Shown here in pieces: positions 1 through 5,457 of a stretch of DNA of 7,067 nt. Both the position numbers and the translations under genes were made by a program. The notes under the pieces are model-generated. The model was not told where the DNA came from, did no database searches, and saw only the letters and a program-made list of their open reading frames with translations. Source of the DNA: Caldilineaceae bacterium (GTDB lineage Bacteria > Chloroflexota > Anaerolineae > Caldilineales > Caldilineaceae). Location: contig WGCB01000775.1 of the NCBI GenBank assembly GCA_015494005.1, forward strand, positions 1 to 7,067, in the 5' to 3' direction. The first letter of the stretch is position 1. Every line of letters starts with the position of its first letter.

Positions 1-19
1 GGCAAGAAGGGGGCGCGAG

Positions 20-67
20 GAGACTGGGAGACAGGGAGACTGGGAGGTTGGGAGGTTGGGAGGCTTA
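20..67. repeat. Six-unit degenerate octamer tandem repeat
   Basis: Six consecutive 8-base units read GAGACTGG, GAGACAGG, GAGACTGG, GAGGTTGG, GAGGTTGG and GAGGCTTA. The array lies just beyond the 3' end of the minus-strand acyltransferase gene. On the minus strand the unit reads as CCAGTCTC or CCAACCTC, related to octamers in two other spacers of this window. It shows no coding character. I see no stem plus T-tract that would make it an intrinsic terminator. Bases 1-19 hold nothing recognisable. Confidence 0.85.
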
Positions 68-75
68 TCGCCGCC

Positions 76-1797
76 TCATCCAACCTCCTCGGCCTCTTTC
101 TGGTGCACTCGGCAGTACTGGGAGCCTTTCATGGCCCGGTTTTTGCAGCGGGTTCCTGCCTTGGTGATGGCCTTGCAGCGCCAGGGCTCGGGATCCTCTT
201 TCAGGGCCATGTACTGGTTCAGGAGGGCCTCGGCCATGGCCACGGTGTCCGCCTCCGCCGCTTCCTGGAGGACCGGGATCTCCTGGCTGGGGCTCTCCTG
301 ACCGTCGGGGCTGGGGGCTTCCTGGGCCGCGGCCTCCCGCCGGGCCATCACCTGGCGGCGACGGACCCGGGCCGTCTCCTCCATCTCCGGCAGCTCGGCC
401 AGATAGAGGAGCTCCTGGAACTCGGTGTAGAAGTAGTCCACGATGGTCTCGGGATCCGGCACCAACTTCTCGTCGGTGAGGACGCCCAGGGTGATCTCCC
501 CCACGTAGCTGAAGATGCTGACCCCCATGCCGATGCTGCCGGACTGGGGCACCCAGAAGACCAGCTTCTTCAGCCGGGAGCCGGCGATGTAGAGGGGCTC
601 CTGGGGGCCGGGCACGTTGGTCAGGACCAGGCTGGCCTTGCTGGCGAAGAAGTTGATGAGCTGGCTGGCCAGGTCCCCGGGCATGAGGCCCAGGGTGTTG
701 AGGAGCTGGTAGGTGATGAACGGCTCCGGGGACTGCTTGATGCGATCCATGTTGTGCTTCACCTCGAAGAGCCGGTCCAGGGTGTCTTCCACGCCGATGG
801 GCAGGGTCAGGTTGACCAGGGCGAAGCGGTTGCCCATCTCGATGGGGCCAGTCAGGGGGCGCAGGTTCACCGGGATCATGGCCCGGATCTCCTTGCCCGT
901 GGGATCGTCCCCCCGATCAATGAGGTAGCGGCGCAGGGCCCCGGTCACCGCGGCCATGAGCACGTCGTTGACCGTGGCGTCCATCACGTTCTTGACCTTC
1001 TTCACGTCCTCCAAGGGGATGCGCGTGGCCCAGGCCACCCGTTTGGCCACCCCCAGCTCCCCTTTGAAGAGGGTCTTGTTGTCCGGCGGGGCGATGAGCA
1101 GCTTGCGCATGATGTCCAGGCTGTCCAGGGAGAGGCGACTGCCCTTGTCCGCCAGTTCCAGCAGGTGGGCCGGGTTGGTGGCGATCTCCCAGCCCTCGGA
1201 GAGGAGGGTGCCGCTCAGGTCCATGGCCGTGCCCACCAGGCGGCCAGCCCGGCGCAGAAGGGGGCGGAGAGGGTTCCAGCCCCCTTTCTTCTTGCGGCGG
1301 GAGCGGGCCGTCTCCTGGCCTTCCGGGCTGGCGTCGGCCAGGGAGAGGAGGACCCGCACCAGGGCGATGCCGTCCGCGATGCAGTGGTGGAAGCGCCCGA
1401 TGACCGCGCTGCCGCCGTCGTAGTTCTCCACCACGTAGAACTCCCACAGGGCCTGGGAGCGGTCCAGGGGCTGGCTGACGAGATTGCCCACCAGCTCCTC
1501 CAGGGCCTTCTGGTCCCCGGGGGCGGGCAGGGCGATGCGGTGGAGGTGGGAGCGGATGTCGAAGAAGGGATCTTCCTCCCAGTAGGCCCGGCCCAGGGAG
1601 GTGCGGGGCTCCACCACGCGCATGCGGAAGCGGTCGAACTGGAGCAGACGCTCTTCGATCACGGACCGGAACCGGTCGAAGTCGATCTTCTCCTCGAAGA
1701 TCAGCACCCCGTTGATGATCATGCGGTTGTTGGGCCGATCCATCATCAACCAGGCGTGGTCCACATGGGACATGGGTTCGCGCTTTCGTCGCGCCAT
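76..1797 (-). CDS. WS/DGAT-family acyltransferase with C-terminal Cys/His module
   Basis: The 573-residue product belongs to the bacterial wax ester synthase/acyl-CoA:diacylglycerol acyltransferase family. These enzymes move an acyl group from acyl-CoA to a fatty alcohol or diacylglycerol, usually at the inner membrane face or lipid-body surface. Seen here: an N-terminal SHVDHAWLMMD segment (10-20); PLDRSQALWEF (110-120); the catalytic HHCIADG (137-143, family HHxxxDG, with H138 expected to be the base); a basic loop at about 165-190; ND (277-278); NLRP (311-314); and LTNVPGPQEPLYIAG (392-406), typical of the C-terminal half. The acyltransferase core ends near 470, a usual length. A Glu/Ala/Pro/Gln-rich linker (475-537) follows, then C541, C551, C562 and H565 in a small probable metal-binding knuckle. 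I chose the ATG at 1797 because AAGGAGG lies 6 bases upstream. The longer reading (to 1884) adds 29 residues of repeat sequence. Acceptor specificity cannot be read from sequence. Confidence 0.93.
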   Translation of the reverse strand: MARRKREPMSHVDHAWLMMDRPNNRMIINGVLIFEEKIDFDRFRSVIEERLLQFDRFRMRVVEPRTSLGRAYWEEDPFFDIRSHLHRIALPAPGDQKALEELVGNLVSQPLDRSQALWEFYVVENYDGGSAVIGRFHHCIADGIALVRVLLSLADASPEGQETARSRRKKKGGWNPLRPLLRRAGRLVGTAMDLSGTLLSEGWEIATNPAHLLELADKGSRLSLDSLDIMRKLLIAPPDNKTLFKGELGVAKRVAWATRIPLEDVKKVKNVMDATVNDVLMAAVTGALRRYLIDRGDDPTGKEIRAMIPVNLRPLTGPIEMGNRFALVNLTLPIGVEDTLDRLFEVKHNMDRIKQSPEPFITYQLLNTLGLMPGDLASQLINFFASKASLVLTNVPGPQEPLYIAGSRLKKLVFWVPQSGSIGMGVSIFSYVGEITLGVLTDEKLVPDPETIVDYFYTEFQELLYLAELPEMEETARVRRRQVMARREAAAQEAPSPDGQESPSQEIPVLQEAAEADTVAMAEALLNQYMALKEDPEPWRCKAITKAGTRCKNRAMKGSQYCRVHQKEAEEVG

Positions 1798-1803
1798 GGT
1801 ACA

Positions 1804-1810
1804 CCTCCTT
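1804..1810 (-). promoter_or_regulatory. Strong ribosome binding site for the acyltransferase
   Basis: The minus strand reads AAGGAGG, then six bases, then ATG at 1797. This near-perfect Shine-Dalgarno fixes the start and excludes the upstream in-frame ATG at 1884. It also suggests the gene is translated on its own, rather than only by coupling to fhs, which ends about 200 bases upstream. Confidence 0.85.
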
Positions 1811-1822
1811 GCGATCCAGCAG

Positions 1823-1921
1823 GTGAGTGGGTGGCTCGATGGCTGGACGGCTGGGTGATGGGAGGCACTCGGCCACCCGATCACCCGGTCGTCCAGTCGC
1901 CAAATCGCTCACTCACCCCTC
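1823..1921. repeat. Head-to-head octamer arrays forming an imperfect inverted repeat
   Basis: Bases 1823-1862 hold five 8-base units: GTGAGTGG, GTGGCTCG, ATGGCTGG, ACGGCTGG and GTGATGGG. Bases 1874-1921 hold six units of the complementary type: CACCCGAT, CACCCGGT, CGTCCAGT, CGCCAAAT, CGCTCACT and CACCCCTC. The two arrays face each other across about 11 bases, so a transcript could fold into a long imperfect hairpin. They lie between fhs and the acyltransferase gene, both on the minus strand. The hairpin might slow or end fhs transcription, but no T-tract follows, so I do not call a terminator. The rest of the 1798-1994 spacer holds the heptamer array and no promoter I can defend. Confidence 0.75.
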
Positions 1922-1950
1922 ACATCCGCCTACCCCACTCTCCGAATTTC

Positions 1951-1992
1951 CATTCCGCATTCCCCATTCCGCATTCCCCATTCGAATTCCCC
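1951..1992. repeat. Heptamer tandem repeat next to the fhs stop codon
   Basis: Six 7-base units run CATTCCG, CATTCCC, CATTCCG, CATTCCC, CATTCGA and ATTCCCC. They end two bases short of the fhs stop codon. The alternation of CCG and CCC units makes a 14-base higher-order period for the first four copies. The family differs from the adjacent octamers. It has no coding role on either strand, and no function can be assigned. Confidence 0.85.
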
Positions 1993-1994
1993 AC

Positions 1995-3707
1995 TCAGAA
2001 CAGCCCCACCACCTGGCCCGTCTCCGGGTCGATGTCCACTCGCTCCGCGGCCGGGGACTTGGGCAGGCCGGGCATGGTGCGCATCTGGCCAGCCAGGGGA
2101 TAGATGAAACCGGCGCCCACGCTGGCCCGCACCTCCCGGATGGGGAAGGTGAAGCCCGAGGGCGCGCCCTTCAGGTTGGGGTCGTGGCTCAGGCTCAGGT
2201 GGGTCTTGGCCATGCAGATGGGCAGCTTGCCGAAGCCCTGCTCCTCGTACTGCTTGATCTGCCGCTCGGCCAGGCTCTCGTAGGTGACCCGGCCCGCGCC
2301 GTAGATTTCCGTGGCGATGATCTCGATCTTCTTCTTGATGGGCAGATCCAGGTCGTAGAGGAAGTGGAACTGGTTGGGCTCGTCCGCGGCCTCGATGACC
2401 GCCTTGGCCAGCTCCACCGCGCCCTTGCCGCCCTCGGCCCAGTGGTTGGAGACCGCGCAGCGCACGCCCATCTCCTTGGCCACCTGGAAGATGGCCTCCA
2501 CCTCGCTGTCGTGGTCCGTGGGGAAGCGGTTGATGCAGACCACCGGGCTCACCCCATGCTTCTGGATGTTCTCCGTCTGCTTGCGCAGGTTGGCGGCCCC
2601 CAGGATCACGTCCTCCGGGTTCTCCTTGAGCATCTCCTCTGGCAGGGGGCGGCCCGGCCGCACCCGGTACTTGCCCGTGTGCAGCTTCATGGCCCGCACC
2701 GTGGTGACCAGCACGGCCGCGTCCGGCTTGAGACCGCTGTAGCGGCACTTGATGTTGAAGAACTTCTCCGCGCCGATGTCCGCGCCGAAGCCGGCCTCGG
2801 TGATCAGGTAGTCCGCGGTCTTGATGCCGATGTAGTCGGCCAGGATGGAGCTGTTGCCGTGGGCGATGTTGGCGAAGGGGCCGGCGTGGACCAGAGCCGG
2901 GGTGTTCTCCAGGGTCTGGAAGAGGTTGGGCTTGATGGCCTCCTTCATGAGCACGGTCATGGCCCCGGCCGCCTTGAGCATCTCCGCGGTGATAGGCTGC
3001 TTGTCCCGGGTGGCGCCGATGGTGATGCGCCCGTGCCGCTCCCGCATGTCTCGCAGGCTGGTGGTCAGAGCCAGGATGGCCATCACCTCGCTGGCCACGC
3101 TGATGTCGAAGCCCGTCTGGTGGGGCCGGCCGTCCGTGCGGCTGCCCAGCCCGGCCACGATGTTGCGCAGCTCCCGGTCGTTCACGTCCACCACCCGCCG
3201 CCAGGTGACGCTGTAGGGGTCGATGCCCAGGGGGTTGCCCTGGTAGATGTGGTTGTCGATCATGGCCGCCAGCAGGTTGTTGGCCGCGGTCACCGCGTGG
3301 ATGTCCCCGGTCATGTGCAGGTTGAACTGCTCCATGGGGACCACCTGGCTGTAGCCACCCCCGGCCGCGCCCCCCTTGATGCCAAAGGTGGGCCCCTGGG
3401 AGGGCTGGCGGATGGCGATGGTGGCCGTCTTGCCCACGTGGTACATGCCCTGGCCCAGCCCCACGGTGGTGGTGGACTTGCCCTCGCCCAGGGGCGTGGG
3501 GGTGATGGCCGTCACCAGGATGTACTTGGCGTTGGGCCGGTCCTGGAGTTTCTCCAGCGCCTCCAGCTTGATCTTGGCCATGTAGTTGCCGTAGAGCTCG
3601 ATGTCGTCCGAGTCCAGACCCATCTGCTCGGCGATGGCCTGGATGGGGAGCAGCTTGGCCGCCTGGGCAATCTCCAAATCGCTGGGGACCCTCGTTGGAT
3701 TCGTCAT
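1995..3707 (-). CDS. fhs: Formate-tetrahydrofolate ligase
   Basis: This 570-residue cytoplasmic enzyme joins formate to tetrahydrofolate using ATP, giving 10-formyl-THF for purine synthesis, formyl-Met-tRNA and other one-carbon needs. In acetogens it also serves the methyl branch of the Wood-Ljungdahl pathway, but no other gene of that pathway is here. The protein is full length for the family (about 555-560, plus a slightly long N-terminus). Visible landmarks are the N-terminal PSDLEIAQ segment (8-15), the P-loop TPLGEGKST (71-79), the glycine-rich KGGAAGGGYSQV (111-122), the EAGFGADIGAEKF block (304-316), CINRFPTD (391-398) and the C-terminal MPGLPKSPAAERVDID (545-560). No key segment is missing. 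I chose the ATG at 3707 because AAGGAG lies eight bases upstream and homologues start near MTxxxPSDxEIA. The longer frame to 3806 reads through the untranslated leader. Confidence 0.97.
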   Translation of the reverse strand: MTNPTRVPSDLEIAQAAKLLPIQAIAEQMGLDSDDIELYGNYMAKIKLEALEKLQDRPNAKYILVTAITPTPLGEGKSTTTVGLGQGMYHVGKTATIAIRQPSQGPTFGIKGGAAGGGYSQVVPMEQFNLHMTGDIHAVTAANNLLAAMIDNHIYQGNPLGIDPYSVTWRRVVDVNDRELRNIVAGLGSRTDGRPHQTGFDISVASEVMAILALTTSLRDMRERHGRITIGATRDKQPITAEMLKAAGAMTVLMKEAIKPNLFQTLENTPALVHAGPFANIAHGNSSILADYIGIKTADYLITEAGFGADIGAEKFFNIKCRYSGLKPDAAVLVTTVRAMKLHTGKYRVRPGRPLPEEMLKENPEDVILGAANLRKQTENIQKHGVSPVVCINRFPTDHDSEVEAIFQVAKEMGVRCAVSNHWAEGGKGAVELAKAVIEAADEPNQFHFLYDLDLPIKKKIEIIATEIYGAGRVTYESLAERQIKQYEEQGFGKLPICMAKTHLSLSHDPNLKGAPSGFTFPIREVRASVGAGFIYPLAGQMRTMPGLPKSPAAERVDIDPETGQVVGLF

Positions 3708-3899
3708 CGAATCAACTCCTTCGTCTGTGTGGCTGTAGTTTGGTTGTGTGACGGTGATGTAACGGCGATCCGCGTGGATCCCTCGGGCCGATGCAAGCCA
3801 ATGCAAGCGGAACTCACCCCAGGGATCCGCCCGGACGTGTCGTCCTGGATGGGTATGGCCGGAGGCGTGGAGGAGACGCCAGGCGACAGCAGGCCAGTC
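3708..3899 (-). promoter_or_regulatory. Probable long fhs 5' leader with dyads and a tandem repeat
   Basis: If the promoter at 3906-3934 is used, fhs mRNA has about 190 untranslated bases. In plus-strand terms the stretch holds an 8-base inverted repeat, GGATCCCT (3776-3783) with AGGGATCC (3821-3828). A smaller dyad, GATCC-gcgt-GGATC, lies at 3767-3780. The loop of the larger dyad holds a direct repeat of ATGCAAGC at 3791-3798 and 3801-3808, exactly 10 bases apart. Such a layout could be a regulator site or a structured leader. I could not match it to the tetrahydrofolate riboswitch or another known class. An in-frame 65-codon reading frame here overlaps the fhs start as ATGA, but it looks accidental. 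Confidence 0.4.
3716..3721 (-). promoter_or_regulatory. Ribosome binding site for fhs
   Basis: The minus strand reads AAGGAG followed by eight bases and ATG at 3707. This supports the chosen start over the upstream in-frame ATG at 3806, which lies in the leader. Confidence 0.75.
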
Positions 3900-3905
3900 A
3901 TCTCA

Positions 3906-3934
3906 AGTATACTTGCTGGGCTCGGAATTGTACA
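3906..3934 (-). promoter_or_regulatory. Candidate sigma-70-type promoter for fhs
   Basis: On the minus strand, TGTACA (3934-3929, four of six matches to TTGACA) is separated by exactly 17 bases from TATACT (3911-3906, five of six matches to TATAAT). The predicted start of transcription is near 3899. The -10 element lies inside a perfect 12-base palindrome, CAAGTATACTTG (3904-3915), so TATACT also occurs on the plus strand, but there no good -35 is correctly spaced. The region is visibly richer in A and T than the flanking genes. This rests on pattern matching only. Confidence 0.5.
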
Positions 3935-4061
3935 GACGCAGACGGCAAATTTTGCGGAGCGCTGGGAGTCGGAGTTGAGGGTTGGGGTCAGCAGACGAGG
4001 CGACCCGTCGATGGGGCCAGTGCTGGCTCCACCCGGGATCTGCCCAGTCGTCCCCCCCTCT
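3935..4061. other. Non-coding junction sequence before truncated livG
   Basis: This stretch separates the fhs promoter from the first recognisable livG codon. No frame on either strand carries anything like the missing livG N-terminus: no GxxGxGKT Walker A and no typical opening beta strand. The livG frame stays open back through it and on through antisense fhs, but the translation is not protein-like. A small perfect dyad, GCAAA-t-TTTGC, lies at 3945-3955. Seven consecutive C bases at 4052-4058 sit right at the point where livG homology begins. I see no insertion sequence, terminal repeat or tRNA end to explain the break. Confidence 0.6.
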
Positions 4062-4667
4062 ACTGGACGGATCTACTTCCGGGGCCGGGAGATCACCCGG
4101 GAGCGGCCGGAGACCATCGCCCGCCTGGGCATGGCCCGCACCTTCCAGAAGATCCGCCTCTTCAAGCCCCTGACCGCGCTGGACAACGTGAAGATCGCCC
4201 TGCAGGCCACCCGCGCCGTGCCCCTGCACGCGGTGCTCCTGGGCAGCCGGCGCTTCACCGAGGCGGAGCGCTGGCTGGAGGAGCAGGCCCGGCACCTCCT
4301 GGATCTGTTGGGCCTGGACGAAGTGCGCGACCAGCCCGCGGAGCGCCTCTCCTTCAACCAGCAGCGCCGCCTGGAGATCGCCTCGGCCCTGGCTCTCTCG
4401 CCCCAGCTCCTCCTGCTGGACGAGCCGGCCGGGGGCATGAACCCCACGGAGACCGAAGCCCTCATGGAGACCATCCGGACCATCCACCGCCACTTCCAGC
4501 TCACCGTCATGCTCATCGAACACAACATGCAGGTGGTCATGGGCATCTGCCAGCGCATCCAGGTGCTGAACTACGGCCGCCTCATCGCGGAGGGCACGCC
4601 CGAGGCCGTGCGCCAGGATCCCAACGTCATCCAGGCCTATCTGGGGCAGGCAGCCGACCATGCTTGA
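4011..4667 (+). pseudogene. livG: 5'-truncated ABC importer ATPase, LivG type
   Basis: LivG is one of two cytoplasmic ATPases of branched-chain-amino-acid-type (HAAT family) ABC importers. Homology begins abruptly at TGRIYFRG (about 4062), which normally follows some 60-70 residues holding the beta strands and Walker A; that part is absent. From the in-frame ATG at 4011 (weak start, no clear ribosome binding site) 218 residues can be read, against about 250 for the family. Numbered from that start, the remainder shows the Q-loop ARTFQ (42-46), an altered signature LSFNQ (113-117, usually LSYGQ or LSFGQ), Walker B LLLLDEP (133-139) and the switch histidine in IEHN (H171). The end is intact and overlaps livF by 8 bases. 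Without Walker A it should not bind ATP normally. It could be a pseudogene, a rearranged gene still translated from 4011, or an assembly artefact. Confidence 0.8.
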
Positions 4668-5364
4668 AGTCCAGGACCTGCACGTCTACTACGGCAACAT
4701 CCAGGCCCTGCGAGGGGTGAGCTTCCGGGTGGAGGCCGGGGAGCTGGTCACCATCATCGGCAGCAACGGCGCTGGGAAGAGCACCACCCTGCTCACCATC
4801 TCCGGCGTGCTCCGGCCGCGCCAGGGGCAGATCCGGCTGGAAGGCCAGGACCTCACCCGCACACCGCCCCACAAGATCGTGCAGCAGGGCATCTCCCACT
4901 GCCCGGAGGGGCGGCTGATCTTCGGTCGCCTGAGCGTGGCCGAGAACCTGCTCCTGGGCGCCTACAACCGCAAGGACCGGGCCGGCATCCGCCAGGACAT
5001 GGACCGGGTCTACCAGCTCTTCCCCCGGCTGCGGGAGCGGCGGAGCCAGGCGGCCGGCACCCTTAGCGGCGGCGAGCAGCAGATGCTGGCCATCGCCCGG
5101 GCCCTCATGAGCCGTCCCCGGGTCCTCCTGCTGGACGAGCCCTCCCTGGGCCTGGCGCCCCTGCTGGTGGAGCAGATCTTCCAGATCATCCAGGAGCTGC
5201 ACCAGGAGGGGGTGACCATCCTGCTGGTGGAGCAGAACGCCTACCAGGCCCTGCGCATCGCGGACCGGGCCTACGTCCTGGAGACCGGTCGCATCCGCCT
5301 CTCCGGGGACGCGGCCACCCTGGCCAACGACCCGGAGATCCAGGCCGCCTACCTGGGCGGGTGA
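4660..5364 (+). CDS. livF: Branched-chain amino acid-type ABC importer ATPase LivF
   Basis: The 234-residue protein is a complete LivF, the second cytoplasmic ATPase of the importer, which normally pairs with LivG to drive uptake through LivH/LivM. It shows Walker A GSNGAGKST (34-42), the LivF-type CPEGRLIFGRLSV segment where the Q-loop lies (81-93), signature LSGGEQ (135-140), Walker B VLLLDEP (155-161) and LLVEQN (188-193), where LivF members carry Gln in place of the switch His. Length and ends match the family. The ATG lies inside the end of livG (ATGCTTGA), so translation was probably coupled to livG. There is no strong separate ribosome binding site. Its normal partner here lacks Walker A, so function would need another LivG copy or a LivF-only arrangement. 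HAAT importers can also take urea or amides, so the substrate is not certain. Confidence 0.95.
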   Translation: MLEVQDLHVYYGNIQALRGVSFRVEAGELVTIIGSNGAGKSTTLLTISGVLRPRQGQIRLEGQDLTRTPPHKIVQQGISHCPEGRLIFGRLSVAENLLLGAYNRKDRAGIRQDMDRVYQLFPRLRERRSQAAGTLSGGEQQMLAIARALMSRPRVLLLDEPSLGLAPLLVEQIFQIIQELHQEGVTILLVEQNAYQALRIADRAYVLETGRIRLSGDAATLANDPEIQAAYLGG

Positions 5365-5372
5365 GGGACGGT

Positions 5373-5457
5373 CAACAGGCAGCATTCAACAGGCAACACT
5401 CAACACGCAACCGGCAACGATCGCCCCGTTGCCCCATCACCCAATCACCGGATCCCA
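5373..5457. repeat. 14-base and octamer repeats in the livF-livH gap
   Basis: Four 14-base units start at 5373, 5387, 5401 and 5415: CAACAGGCAGCATT, CAACAGGCAACACT, CAACACGCAACCGG and a diverged CAACGATCGCCCCG. Octamer-like units CCATCACC (5434), CAATCACC (5442) and GGATCCCA (5450) follow, the last running into the livH ATG. The 92-base gap is unusual in an operon whose other junctions overlap or are 3 bases apart. The repeats keep one frame open from a GTG at 5361 (overlapping the livF stop as GTGA) into livH. Confidence 0.75.

Noticed and set aside
20..67. CRISPR array or origin iterons
   Set aside because: The units are only 8 bases, degenerate and without spacers. No cas, rep or DnaA-box sequence is nearby.
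1798..1884. N-terminal extension of the acyltransferase starting at 1884
   Set aside because: The extra 29 residues come from octamer repeat sequence, and an excellent AAGGAGG site precedes the internal ATG at 1797.
1822..1918. Intrinsic terminator for fhs
   Set aside because: The hairpin is long and imperfect, lies some 80 bases beyond the stop codon and lacks a following T-tract on the transcribed strand.
103..2103. A 666-codon plus-strand frame opposite the acyltransferase
   Set aside because: It mirrors the codon structure of the conserved minus-strand gene, has no recognisable domain, and runs into tandem repeats at its end.
3708..3899. Tetrahydrofolate or SAM riboswitch upstream of fhs
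   Set aside because: The conserved core sequences I know for these classes are not recognisable. Only generic dyads are seen.
3704..3901. A 65-codon minus-strand frame overlapping the fhs start as ATGA, a possible coupled leader peptide
   Set aside because: Its ATG lies at or before the predicted transcription start, no ribosome binding site precedes it, and its Pro/Ser/Thr-rich sequence is not protein-like. The ATGA overlap is probably chance.
3935..4061. Insertion sequence or integration scar explaining the livG break
   Set aside because: I found no terminal inverted repeats, target duplication, transposase fragment or tRNA end in this stretch.
1827..4667. A 946-codon plus-strand frame joining antisense fhs to the livG fragment
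   Set aside because: It runs antisense to a fully conserved fhs and reads as His/Asp/Gly/Val-rich sequence typical of GC-rich shadow frames. Only its last 200 or so codons, the livG part, are protein-like.
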